DNA of 38,713 nucleotides from Bigelowiella natans CCMP2755 (GCA_000320545.1 ADNK01000834.1:1-38713); one strand, 5' to 3'; numbered from the stretch's first letter, positions 21,830 through 32,907 are shown. The notes: generated from the letters alone by a model not told the origin. Translations and numbers: made by a program.

Positions 21830-22457
21830 GATAGAGGAGGAGGAGGAGGAGGAAACGTGGGAGGAGGGATGGTTGCAGGATCGGTTCATAGAGCAACTAG
21901 GGCGAGTTGTGAGGTTGGAGAATTTCGCACGGGGTACACGATAGGCGCAAATAGGCGGGGCGAGGAATATGCGGATGTGTGAGCAATCGGAGGGCGCGGG
22001 CTGTCTCCCACGCGCACCCACCCGAGCAATCATTTGCTAGCACTCACTCTAATTCATCGCTCGCCGTGTTTATTTGCGTGCTGAACAATGTTGGGTTGTA
22101 GACTGTGTGATACTGCCCACATTCTGCTACTAGCATTATGCCAGCGCATTATGGTGATTGGGGACCAGTATAGTCGTACGTAGCTAGCTAGCTACGCTCA
22201 TTGTCGATCGCAATGGTAGTCACTGGCTACATAGCGTGTAATTGCATGATGTTTATGCGCGGCTGCATGTGTGGGCTGGCTCGACAGACGTACGCGTAGT
22301 TACTTATACGTTCCGTTGCGGTGCGTACGTACATGCATTTGATTGCATGAAACACATCATAGCGAAGACCAATAGGGTGAGTATATGCTGCCTACCACAT
22401 TATCGTACATATTATGATCGGTATACCCTCGCTAACATAGCTAGGCTGACAAAGTTC
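21830..22457. other. Tail-to-tail intergenic stretch with LINE relic
   Basis: Region between the converging 3' ends of the hydrolase-like gene (plus) and the DUF4886 gene (minus). It starts with GGA repeats and then carries TGCATG-rich sequence including the LINE-related fragment at 22333-22440. Confidence 0.5.
22333..22440 (+). mobile_element. Decayed LINE ORF2 3' fragment
   Basis: Conceptual translation reads CMKHIIAKTNR, matching CMKHIVAETNR near the C-terminus of the LINE ORF2 (coding sequence about 9675-9707). The match continues with lower similarity into the equivalent of the last ORF2 codons, and the frame is then lost. This is a 5'-truncated relative of the 4.5-9.9 kb element. Confidence 0.6.
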
Positions 22458-23459
22458 TTAATGCGGATGCCATGCTGATTGATACTGAAGGACAACAGCC
22501 TCAGCCGCCGTCTGCAAAGTCAGAGCTTGCTCATCAGTGAGGGGGATGTCTCCGAAATCCGTCTCTGTTACTAGCGGCTTGGCAGCCCCGACCGGCGATT
22601 TACCGAAGAGGGAGGCGTAGAAGACTAGTGCGTTGAGATATGCCCCGGCGATGTTCGGATGCTTGTCTACGTTTCCATCCGGGTAGACACGATATAACAT
22701 GTACTCGGGGAGCGATGCATTTGGAACCCTCAGCGGCAGGGTGAGATTACCCTTAATCTGGCTGCCATACTCCGCGTCGATGGCCTCCTTGCAATCTCCC
22801 GGGATCTCCGTGGAGCCTCGCACAACCTGCCATGCCAGCCCAGCCGGCACGACTCCGTGGATGTAATGCCGGAAGTGCTCCATCGTGTCGAGGTAGCCAC
22901 GCGCCACAGCATACCCCATGCATTCGAAGCTTTGCACGGAGAGGCGGTACTGCTGGCTCTTGGTGCAGTCGGGCTCGGTCAGGTCCGCAAGCGATCCCAG
23001 GGGGAAACACTTCTTGGTGTCCGATGTAGGACAGTCTTGTGTGAGGCCCTCGTTGTAGCCCCAGGTGAGATAGAGCAGGATCTTCGTGGAAGAGCCACCC
23101 CTCCTCATCCGGATGAAGTCGTCCACCGCGGGCCGCAGGTACTTTTCGCGGGCGGTAGCGACGGTCGGGAGCAAGCTGTAGTCCTGCAAGACAATGAAAT
23201 CCCAGTCCTCCTCGAGGAGACGCGCGGTGAGATTGTCCCGCCCCGCAGTCTGGGCGAAGAGGGTGCAGCCCCCAATCGTCGAGGTGTTGTACTGGATGCC
23301 GTCTCCCAGCGAGGTGGCGATGTTCTGAATCTGCGCCGGCATATCGTTCACAAAGGTGAACGAGTTGCCTACAAAGAGAACCCTCGGCACAGCGGCCCCA
23401 GCAGATGTGGCGAGGAAGGCGAGCAGGATGCACGCGAGGGGGCGGGCGGCCATTATCAT
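22458..23459 (-). CDS. DUF4886/SGNH-hydrolase-like secreted protein
   Basis: Single-exon gene, 333 aa, complete. The N-terminus has a clear signal peptide ending near SAGAAVP, so the mature protein is secreted or lumenal. The SGNH-like core shows VLFVGNSFTFVNDMP (nucleophile Ser in GNSFT), STIGGCTLFAQ, DWDFIVLQDYSLLP, ILLYLTWGYNEG and a C-terminal DKHPNIAGAYL, which supplies the usual Asp-x-x-His pair; these blocks match DUF4886, a family I know mainly from Bacteroidetes and other bacteria. Six cysteines in the mature part may form disulfides. Unlike the intron-rich neighbours it has no intron and is visibly GC-richer, suggesting acquisition from a bacterium or a recent retrocopy. Likely an esterase/deacetylase on carbohydrate esters, substrate unknown. 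Met at 23453 is an alternative start. Confidence 0.85.
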   Translation of the reverse strand: MIMAARPLACILLAFLATSAGAAVPRVLFVGNSFTFVNDMPAQIQNIATSLGDGIQYNTSTIGGCTLFAQTAGRDNLTARLLEEDWDFIVLQDYSLLPTVATAREKYLRPAVDDFIRMRRGGSSTKILLYLTWGYNEGLTQDCPTSDTKKCFPLGSLADLTEPDCTKSQQYRLSVQSFECMGYAVARGYLDTMEHFRHYIHGVVPAGLAWQVVRGSTEIPGDCKEAIDAEYGSQIKGNLTLPLRVPNASLPEYMLYRVYPDGNVDKHPNIAGAYLNALVFYASLFGKSPVGAAKPLVTETDFGDIPLTDEQALTLQTAAEAVVLQYQSAWHPH

Positions 23460-23877
23460 GATGCACAGCTGATGGTGTCGCCGCTGATGATTAAGACCGA
23501 AAACGTCAGAGTTTGGTTTTCCTTCAGGCGAATTAAAACTATATTTTATACTGCGACATACATAAATTTATATCGCATGTAATAAATATAACGTATTTGT
23601 ATGATATTCTGCCGTTGTTTCTACAAAACTCGATGCGGGGCCTCGGGACAGTTTCTGCCTCAAAACGCAGCTGGCACTGATACCAAGAAACATCTGAAAA
23701 AGTCTGCCACAATATAGACTTGTAAGCATGATTTAGAAAATATTTATAGGATATATTATTGATATTTTTCCGTAGGTGAAATTTCATTGAGCAGCGTCTC
23801 TATCGAGGGTGGGGTACACGTGGCACCACACGCTGTTCAGGGGCGGGTTGACTTATCGCTTTTCTTCTTCCGAGATC
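23460..23877. promoter_or_regulatory. Intergenic region between divergent genes
   Basis: 418 bp of AT-richer sequence between the starts of the DUF4886 gene (minus) and the PsbP-like gene (plus). Both promoters must lie here. No specific motif is recognised. Confidence 0.35.
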
Positions 23878-26147
23878 ATGGCCGGCCCTCTTCCTCTGCC
23901 ATTCGCCGTTGTGCTGCTGGCTGCTGCCTCTGTCTATGGCGGAGCTCAAAGATCATTGAGATCCTGTACCGGGACAACGCGAGTGAGCGACAAACTCCTT
24001 GTGCCTTCGACGTGTTTTTTTTTGGGGGCGTGTGTATATGCACGTAGTACGTACAAGCGCATAAATCTTGGTTGCTCCGTCTAACAGCGGCATGATTTCG
24101 GCCTTTTTATTGCTTTGTAATTTGGGAACATCGCAGCCTGCTCGGATGGCAGCGGCCCGCGTAAGAAGCAGACAGAGGTCCTTCCTTGTGTCTCTCTCTC
24201 GAGAGGCAATGAGTAGTTCGCCGAGCATGCACAGTGAACTACACTCTTTGGCAAGGATTTCAACATGACGCGTTTAATAACAACATATGCTCAGCCGCGC
24301 TCAAGCAGACGGGGGTCGCTCGCTGAAAGTCCGACTCCCACATATGGCACGTCGCAATCTCCTTGCTGCAGGTTTGACACCGCTGCCTCGTATAATAGAA
24401 GACAGTGATGAATACGCAGCCGGGAGAAGAAACCATTACACATTGCAGCTCGAGATAGAATACATTTCTATCACTTGATAGTTCCGACACGATGCGATAC
24501 GCCTTGATGATGCTTTAGGCACCACCATCACTGCCCTGAGGGGACTCTCGTGGCTGGGGAGGTAGTAGCCCAGCACAGCTATTTGCGATTGGACATTGCA
24601 TGTTTATGATAGTGATGATGATGATGATAATGATGATAATGATGATGATGATGATGATCCAATCTGATGGTCATGAGATGATGGTGATAAAGATAACAGC
24701 TTCCATGAGTATCAGGGCTTCTTGTACGTCTGCCTTGTCGATTTAAATTAAATCATCACTATATGCCAGCAGCAGCAGATTACTCTTTCTTTCTCTTTCC
24801 CCCCCCCCTCCTTCCTCCTCTCTCCCTCTCCTCTTCCTCCTCCTCTTTCAATTCCTACAGGGATTAAGGGATCGCATCGGCCGACGAAAAGGGTCCCCCC
24901 CCCTCCACGGAAAACTTATATAAATCAGGGGTCACTGGCTACAGCTTCCGCTACCCCGGAGCGACATTCAAGCCCCCGCCAAAACTGTTGAAGACGCACA
25001 AGGATGAAGTCTTCTTCAAGAGCACCTTGTAGTATTTGCGACTGCTGCTACCGAAAGAATGTCACTAATAAAAGAAGCAACAGTCGTGGGGAGACATGAG
25101 TGTTTTACTGGCTCATTCGCCCCTCTTCCCCCCTCCCTCACCTCCCTCCTCCTCATTCTCCTGACCCCTTTCCCCGCTCCCCTTCCACCGCCTTGCTGCT
25201 GCTGCTGCTGTTGCTGCTGGATCATTTGAATAGGAGGAAGAAGTACAACTTCGGAGTGACGGCTGACCCTGTAACCATTGGCGCTTTGAGCGACTTTGGA
25301 TCTGTGGAGGAGGTTGCCGACAAGATCATCGCTTTAGAGCGCGACAAAGAGGTGGTGGGGGATATAATAGGGGACTTTTTCCTGCTCTATCGCGCCACGC
25401 ATCGACGTTACAACCTTCGCCGTCGCCTGCGAGAAAAATGGAGGGATTGTGAATAATGCCAAGAGAATGATCGAAATGACCGCATATATGCAGGGCGTTC
25501 TAAATGCGGAGTTGAGGAGGAGCGGCAAGACGATGGTCACCGGACACGAGTGCTACACGTTCGACTACACGTCCAACTCCACCCGGGGGAACATCCACTA
25601 CCTGTCCAACCTCGTAATCGACAACGATAAGAACCTTCACACGTTCACCATCCAGGCTAAGCAGGAGGACTTCGACGAGGTGAGTAGTGGGTTTGGTCGT
25701 CATACGTCTTTCCATCGTCGCCGTCGTTCGTAGTGGTGGGTGCGTGATAATGCCGGATGTGAGATAGAGGGAGGGATCGAAAGCGGCTAGAAACATTGGG
25801 GCTTTCGGTGGACCGAGATGCCTATATTCAGGAGGGCCATACGTGGCAGAGCAAGCTTGCTGCGATGTGTCTTCGCCAGCATTGACATCCTCCGAAACCT
25901 GTGGTGGTTTTGCGTCTGGGTGGATATAGTGCATCGTGTCGTCTCTAGCGCCGTGAATAAAAATAAAGCTAGGAGGGGGGGGGGAGGGAAAGGGAGAGGA
26001 GGACGAAGAAAAGGAAGAGGTGGAGGAGGAGGAGGGAAGGGATCGAATTTGATTTAGCCAGTAGCTAGTTTCTGAGACTCCATTTCTTTATCGCAGGTGA
26101 AAGATGAAATGACAGCAATCTTATCTTCATTTGCGTTGAAGGATTGA
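23878..26147 (+). CDS. PsbP-like thylakoid lumen protein, 7 exons
   Basis: PsbP-domain protein (extrinsic photosystem II or related thylakoid lumen assembly factor), 265 aa as precursor. Exons 23878-23982, 24137-24177, 24295-24371, 24869-25028, 25234-25351, 25434-25679 and 26097-26147 join in phase. The presequence is tripartite: an ER signal peptide (hydrophobic run FAVVLLAAASVYGG), a basic Arg/Ser/Ala transit region, then twin-arginine ARRNLLAAGIASA before DEKG, the expected lumenal cleavage. The PsbP domain shows GYSFRYPGATFK, FGVTADPVTIGALSDFGS, VEEVADKIIALE, NNAKRMIEMTAYMQ, YTFDYTSNS, NLHTFTIQAKQEDFDE and the C-terminal VKDEMTAILSSFALKD. Assignment to true PsbP versus a PPD paralogue cannot be made by eye. 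Exons 2-3 are presequence-only and rest on phase logic, so they are less sure than exons 4-7. An alternative donor at 24390 would lengthen the hydrophobic part. Confidence 0.82.
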
Positions 26148-26593
26148 GAGCACCATTCCCTCTGCCCTAAGCCTTCAGCGGGAAGCGCAAAGCATGCGCG
26201 TAGACAACTGCCTAGGCCTCCATACAGCATGAAGCAGACACCAGTTGCTTATGCTAAGTGTATGTGTACTTTTCGAGTATTCGAATTTTGCATGTATTGC
26301 GTACGTTGTCGTCACGCATTTCTGACACATAGATTTGGCATGCACACTAACACTTGCCAATGCACCTACTTCGGCATGGAGCGTAGGCTAGAGCTAATGC
26401 ATACGCTCAATGATGGCTCCTTCGAATTTGCAGCGGGAGTATATATGTATGGCAATTGCCTCGATGCGACTATATACTAGCATTATTGACATATGCACAT
26501 GCGTCCTCTGCTCAAATATGCTCTATGTTTAAGTTTGCTTGCACATTCATGATCGACGCACGGCACGCTTTCATTCGATCGCCTGCTGTGTTT
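26148..26593. other. Intergenic TGCATG-rich stretch
   Basis: About 450 bp between converging genes, rich in TGCATG/CACA words like those around the LINE and its relics. No open frame with recognisable content. Confidence 0.35.
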
Positions 26594-27359
26594 CTACTCG
26601 ACAACGGTGATGGCTATCTTTGTAAAATTCGCCACCATTCCCTTCTTATCACCCTTCTTCTTTGAGGGCGCGCAGCACATTACTCCGAACAAGATTTCAT
26701 CAGCACCGCTTCCACCCTGTGATGATGCCGACGGCAGCGCGATAGGAGCCTCACGCAGAAACTTCCACTGAACTTTCGAATCATCGTCAGCAGCAGCTGC
26801 TTGATACTCTACCTTGCACTCCAACAAGCCGGCTAGGTATGAGGTTACTCGTAGTAGTCAGTACAGTGTTGTTTCATCTATATCTATGACACTCACCGTA
26901 CAGGGATGATTCTGTGTTGAAACGGCGCGGCGGCGGCAGCGACAACGATACGACAAGCTTAATAGCGCTAGAAAGGAGGAATGCGAGTATGTAGGGAGTT
27001 TTGCGGCGCGCGCAATTACCTTCTCGAAACCGCTCAGCGTGAATTCGCATCTTGACAGTCTTGGTGTCCGCGTGAGATACATCTGTTAACGTTGATTGGT
27101 GGAGGGTTAAGAGTAAAATCATTAACCGTGCTGACTTTTAAAACCAAGGATGAGTTCGCAGTCGCGGCTGTCTCACGAAGCTACAACCAAAAACCAAAGA
27201 ATATGCTGCATCGTGCTGCTCGCTCTTCGTCCACAGAGACTCAGAGCAGCAACTCTGACGCTCCGTGCACTCAGGCAAGCGAGAGTTACCTTGACTTCAC
27301 GCATTATTTCGGTCGAAGATAAGGCCAATGCATATTTTTTAAAACACATACACACACAT

Positions 27360-27416
<57 letters not shown>

Positions 27417-28141
27417 GTAATGGCTCACAGTTCCAGTCGCTGTGTAAGCGTGTAACCACACAGCTCATTTGGGGTGCGCCTTCTTCGAACTCGATCCCTC
27501 CCTGTCAGGTACAACGTCGTCACAAACCTACCCCCACCACCATCTCTCTTTAATTACTATCAGCATCACTATCAGCTCCCATCGCCTGCCATTTGAATGT
27601 CGTTGGGAGTATTTTCATTCTTTCTACCATAAATTTGACGTAGGTCGTGGGCATATCCCTTATCAATACATTCTGAGTCGCTATCATTGCGGGGAAAGAA
27701 AAGGGGGGTTGCCAACACATCCCCGCCTCACCACAACCACCACCACCACCACCTTAATCCAATTGCGAGGTCCCGTGTAGACTAGGAAACCCTGATGACC
27801 GATATTGCATTCACCGTTATTCTCCCCCACAGCGGCAACACCACTAGTAAATGCGAGGGGAGAACAAAGGAGGAGCAAGAAAACGGCGACGACGGAAGAA
27901 ACGAAGAAGACTGACGCTACTATCTTCCTTCACTTTTTGTCGGTACCGCTTGATCGTACTGCAGGACAGGATCGATAGAAAAGCAGATCTCACCCACCCA
28001 CTTATTCGCTTCCTTTGGGATCTTCGTCACGAGGGCGTGCCCATTCGTGTCGTCCGCCGGAGGAGACCTAAACTGTGTTGCATGACGACGGCGACGATGA
28101 GACAGCGACGGCAATGACGAAGAAAGCGGCGCTCTTGGTGA

Positions 28142-28184
<43 letters not shown>

Positions 28185-28438
28185 TGTGTGTGTGTGTGTG
28201 TATACAAAATTCTTTACGTCAGTAACGACGAGGGGCTCTGGAGATTTGTTGTCCTTCATATTACCTTTTTGCACCAGAAATCTGTCTTCTTCGGATCCGG
28301 CACCACCCGCAGTCCAGCGCCTCTGCGGAACTCCTTCTCCTTTGGCTCGTTCAGCCAGAAAAATCCATCTTTACTATCATTGCCCGCAGTCAAATCGAAC
28401 GACAGCGTTGGCTTCCCCTTCTCCAGCTCTTGCATCAT
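26594..28438 (-). CDS. DUF1349 beta-sandwich protein, 6 exons
   Basis: DUF1349 (YesU-like, concanavalin-type beta-sandwich) protein of about 237 aa; the biochemical role of the family is not settled and a carbohydrate-related role is often supposed. Exons (minus strand, in order): 28265-28438, 27947-28072, 27753-27791, 27429-27501, 27020-27082, 26594-26832, all GT-AG and in phase. Motifs in order are FFWLNEP, LRVVPDPKKTDFW, DDTNGHALVTKIPKEANKW, FSIDPVLQYDQA, GFLVYTGPRNWIK, GGIEFEEGAPQMSCVVTR, HSDWN, VQWKFLREAP and FGVMCCAPSKK, which reproduce the DUF1349 consensus from end to end. There is no signal peptide, so it is probably cytosolic. The start at 28438 was chosen because the domain normally begins about 20 residues before WLNEP; an upstream exon joined at the AG near 28447 cannot be excluded. 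Introns hold CA/TA, CCA and AG/TG microsatellites. Confidence 0.83.
27346..27412. repeat. CA/TA compound microsatellite
   Basis: CA run followed by TA run, in intron 4 of the DUF1349 gene. Confidence 0.9.
28145..28201. repeat. AG/TG compound microsatellite
   Basis: AG run followed by TG run, in intron 1 of the DUF1349 gene. Confidence 0.9.
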
Positions 28439-29451
28439 CGATGTTCTGTGCTTCGGGTAAGATTTGAAGGAAAGTGCACATGCTGCCAGATCAGCACAAA
28501 CGCAGCCGACATCATCGAATGACGACATTAAAATATGCTTGTCGCACATCATTATCGTCATTCGTCGTCTTTCTTTTTTCCTTTCTGGGGAGGACACGGA
28601 TGAGTCAGCGTGTCCCATGATCCTCTCGATCGCTCCCAGCATCACTTCCAGGCTCGCTCCGCGCTGAGCACGTGCCCAAGATCTTCTGTGAAACCCAACG
28701 CCTGCAGACTCGCAGAACCTCCAACCCTGGGAAACCAAACTGTAAGAAATCGCTTCTCTTCTGAATTGCAGAGCGGGTGTGAATCTTCATGACGCAGATC
28801 CACACGCAACGAAGGTCTTTCCTGACGGTGGAAATGATGCTCTTGCCCTTAGCGTTGGCTCCGACGCCATGTGCCACCACTCTAGCACTGGACTATCTAG
28901 CCATCCCCGACTCAAAACAGAACGTTGAAAAGCTGCACTTTCTTTTGGGATGTGCGTTCGCCAGCAACACAACAGCTGCATTGTGCAACGGAAATTCATT
29001 GCACATACACGTACACATGCTTGGCATGACGGCGGTGCCGTGGCAAGACTGGATGGCACTGCCCACATCGTGGCTGCGATGCGCACAAGCGTGCGTTACA
29101 GCGTGCAACAGTGTGCACGTGTGCAATGTGAACAAGCACGACGCGATTGCTAGATTGGCATGCTGTGTGTTTAGATGATGGTCTGATGTATTTGCCATGA
29201 CAAGATTAGAAACATCACTTGTTTGTTGCAAAGTGCGCAGCTTTGCTAGCTAGCTAGGTGCATTGCGATTGCTAGATTTATTGACAACCAACACAATTTG
29301 ATGTAGTTGATGCAGAATCGAAAAGAATGTCAGAAGATGCGGGATGCGCATTTGGGTCGTGTAATGAATATTTCGGTTCATGCACCAAATTGTATTGTTT
29401 GAGGTCTTGTAAATCAACACCAAACTAATCCAGCTTGATGCCTTTATCTAC
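28439..29451. other. Intergenic stretch, no supported gene
   Basis: About 1 kb upstream of the DUF1349 start and downstream of the LRR gene. Several mutually overlapping ORFs of 60-130 codons exist on both strands, but none shows a domain or splice partner. The part from about 28950 to 29300 has the TGCATG/GTGCAC texture shared with other suspected retroelement remnants. Confidence 0.35.
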
Positions 29452-30228
29452 TCATTCTCCAACCTCCCCCTCCTCTGAATTCCACAGAGGCGAAACCAGC
29501 CTTGATATCGCGACAGATTTCCTGTCGGAGCCGGCTTCGGTGTCATCGCCTACTTCCTTGTTCAGCCTGCGCGATGAGGCGGCCCTCAGCCGCTCGTCCT
29601 CTTCTATAGCCTCTATGATGGACTGGATATCCTGCTTCTTTATCTCCTCACCAAGCTGCTCCGCGTGGTTCAGGCCGCGAGGGGTGCTGCTGATTTTCCC
29701 TCGCTTGCTCTCCATCAGGGTGCGGGCGATCTCCGCCCGCTCTAGCTTGCGCCTGGCTAGCGCCTGGTTCCACAGCTTTCGAAGCGCCCTTTTCCGGCTC
29801 GTGTTGATGCGGAGCGTCTTCAGCCGCTTGTGAATGCGGTTGCGAATCACCGGCGTAATGCTATCATCCGCGCAGGCGACGCGCGCGTGGATTGAGTCAT
29901 TCTTCGCTAGAATTCGTACTGTCTCGGCTTCCCCAGCCGCATTGTTGTTCAGCCAGAGCTTGATTAGCGTCCGGTTGTGGTTCTTTAGTGTCTCGACAAG
30001 TGCTTTCACGCCGCGCTTACCGATCGCGTTGTTATCGAGTCCCAACTCGCGCAGGGAAGTGTTGACCTTTTTGTTGTTCCCGTCCATCCCCCGAATAAGC
30101 GGTTTTTCATGAATGCACATGGAATCAGTTTAACAATATAGCATCTCTTCCTCTCTCACTCTCTCTCTCCCTCTCTTGTGTGAGGGGGGTTCTTTCAACA
30201 AGAGTGCAAAAAAACTAACGCACATTGA

Positions 30229-30264
<36 letters not shown>

Positions 30265-32247
30265 GCCTTTGATCATTATTTTTTGATCCTGCAACTCGGC
30301 CTCCAACCTCGGGAGGGTGGAGGCTGAGTCGCGGAAAATATTATAAATCATCGATCAATCGATTGGCGTTTTTATGGTTAAGGCGCGCAAAACCCTTCAC
30401 AGATTCATAGGCGAATTCGCATTTATCACGTTCCCCTCGCCCTTTTACCACCTTGAGCATTTCTGCGAGGGCCAGCGCCCCGGCGTCCGTGATGCCGTTG
30501 CTCCGTAAATGCAGCACCCTCAGCTTTTGGTTGTCCTTCAGCGCGTCGGCCAAGGCGATGCATCCCTTGTCTCCAATGCTGTTGTCGTGCAAGTATATCT
30601 TCTCGACGAGAAGGTTGTTCCTGATGGCCTCCGCGAGCACCGACGCCCCGTTCGCCCGGATGAGGTTCGAGTTAATGTAGAGCGACTCAACCGGATCGAG
30701 CTCGGAGGGCTGCTCGAGCACCAGAATCCGCGCGAGCGCCACGCTGTGCTCGAAGCGAAACCCGATGTGCGAGAGATCCACGCTGCCCGCCCACTCGAAT
30801 TGCGACGAGATGATCGGGTACAGGTCGAAGAAGCTCCGCTGCTGTGCCCTGGACATGTGGTATATCCACTCGTACTCGTGGGTTGCGCCAGCAATGACGG
30901 GCCCTAACTCCTTGATGTCCGCGAGGTCCATCCCCCGCCACTCGATCTTCGCGATGCTCATGTTGCAGGAGATGGGGGACAGGGAACTGGCGCTGCCGAG
31001 CCCCAACCCGATGTTCGGGTCCGTAAGAAGCGCCCATTTGTCGTGGGGAGGGACGTCGAGATTCCGCAGCCCGTGCCGTATCTGCGTCTCGCTAGCCCAG
31101 GAGACCTTCCAGAACTCCTGCCTGGTGTCCTCGTCGACCCAGCGCAAGCTGTCGATTGCGACGGTGATTGTGGTGTTCGGGTAGAAGTGATGGAAGGCCT
31201 CCTGCAGCAGGAGCACGTCGATCTGCGAGAGCCACGTCAACGCCAGAGCGGTCCAGAGGAGGCCGATGATCGACGCCGCGTACAAGATCGCCACTGTGCC
31301 CGACATCACAATTACGCCGGTCATCAGGAAATTGCGGAACAACATGCTCAGGGCCCCTCTTGCTAGGCGCCGGCGGATATCGAGATCGTCGTCCTCTCCA
31401 TCCGGGGTATGGAGGATGCCTACTCCGAACCCCCCGCAGCAGCAACCCACGATCCTGGCGAAATGGATGAGGACGGTGTACGGCCGCGTCAAAGGGCCCA
31501 GGATCGTAGCTGAGTAGAATATTCCCAGCGTCAGCAGCGCAATGGAGACCTCTAGATTTGTGGCTCTTCGAATCAGATCCGGCCCAGTGTAGTCTTCTCC
31601 AGTTCCGAGGATGTAGATTAGGAGTAGGGCGATAATCACAAGGGGGACGGTTTGGATTCCAAGCACTACTAACGCCGCTTTAGCATCGGAGGCAACCAGA
31701 AATGCCAGGGAGATGTTATCTTTCGCATCCAGCTTAAACTTCGCTACGAAGGCGTTAGAATACTTGCAGTTTGCCCGCATAGCCTGAATAATACCATATA
31801 CCACACGGAAAGGGAAGGCTATGGTGATGCCGGCTGTGATCGAAAGCACCGCAAGTCTATCGCAACAAATGCCCCAAATGATTGATTCACAATTTCAGCC
31901 TCTACCTTTTCGAAGTTCTTCAGGTGTTCAGGAAGGCTTTTCTTGTCGACCAACGCGTTTCTACTGTCGCTGGGTTCCAACAGTTCCAGTATCGAACGAG
32001 CCCTTTCCGCGTGGAGACCTATGAGCGACGAAACACGTAATTGACCTTGCGTGTCAGGTGAATCCTCGATCTCATCATTTGTCTTCACTTCCTCAAGGTT
32101 GGGACTTGAGACAACTATGGACACTTTCTCCCTGAGCCGCTGCTTGACCTCATTCTCTCCATTGTCCTGGTCGACGGTAAGTGACGAGTTTTTTACTTCA
32201 CCTTCGGGCTGCTTCATCGCCTTATGCGTGAATTTTTCTGAGTTCAT
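29452..32247 (-). CDS. Multi-pass membrane protein with C-terminal LRRs
   Basis: Unrecognised membrane protein, about 770-800 aa. Best model: exons 31955-32247, 30452-31856 and 30066-29452 (minus strand), in phase. The N-terminus is soluble and charged. Exon 2 has about four to five hydrophobic segments, including AALVVLGIQTVPLVIIALLL, SIALLTLGIFYSATILGPL and a long pair around VAILYAASIIGLLW, then a soluble region with EFWKVSWASETQIRHGL. It ends in ribonuclease-inhibitor-type leucine-rich repeats: VESLYINSNLIRANGASVL, VEKIYLHDNSIGDKG, LRVLHLRSNGITDAG, and across the last splice LRELGLDNNAIGKRG and LIKLWLNNN. A Lys/Arg-rich helical tail follows. The exon 2-3 join (AEMLK|VNTSL) is strong because it completes a repeat in register. 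The exon 1-2 join is weak: the donor GTTGGT excludes 98 bp that look coding, and a one-base frameshift near 31856 would also explain the frames. No kinase, TIR or NB-ARC domain is visible. Confidence 0.7.
30229..30262. repeat. CA dinucleotide microsatellite
   Basis: CA run in the last intron of the LRR membrane-protein gene. Confidence 0.9.
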
Positions 32248-32907
32248 ATTAATACCGATAAATTTTCGTTGCGAAAGAAATCAAAAACGTACATGCACAG
32301 CATGAGTGAGGATTGAGGCAAAAATATGACATGAAATATCGCTCTAAGCATAGAACTACCTGTTGCCCTCCTACCCCCCCCCAACACAATTCCCCTCAAG
32401 AACTAGGTTATACATCTTGAGGCAACTGGCCTTCGAAAAAAATGCACAGATCAACTTCACTTCTTCCTACCCCTCTTCCTTCCCACCACTTCCTACCTCT
32501 CTTCCTTCCCAGTGTCCGTCCCTTGCTTCGTAGCGTGCTGTGCTCTGGTACGTGCCGCTCTTCCGACAGAAAGGGCAAGGTCTTTTGGCTAAAATCGTCT
32601 TCCAATCACGAATGTCGTCATTGAAAATAGCCCCCGTTTTCACCTGGTTTTTGCTGGCGCGTGCCAGATCAGGACACGGGCATTCCGAATTCCGAAGTGG
32701 CGGATTTCGCTATGCCTTCAATTGGAATACGCAACTCCCGACATGGAGGGGTACTAGCTTCAGATTGTAGGATTTGCTGAGTCCGGCCAGACGAGGAGTG
32801 AAATGTATTCCGCTTTTTGATCTGAGTAGCCGTATTCTTTGTCGCACTGGAAGAATGTCAGGGGAAAGTCGGATATTTCAACCAAATTTCAGGCTGATTG
32901 TTGTTCT
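32248..32907. other. Divergent intergenic region
   Basis: 660 bp between the starts of the LRR membrane-protein gene (minus) and the putative plastid protein gene (plus). It holds C/T-rich tracts and a few ORFs of 60-76 codons on both strands without recognisable content; promoters of both genes are expected here. Confidence 0.35.

Noticed and set aside
22753-23466. 237-codon ORF overlapping the DUF4886 gene
   Set aside because: Shadow frame of a GC-rich gene; the other frame carries a signal peptide and full SGNH-like motifs.
30509-31445. Long ORFs on both strands across the LRR membrane-protein exon
   Set aside because: Shadow frames caused by high GC; they lack motifs, while the chosen frame has membrane spans and in-register LRRs.
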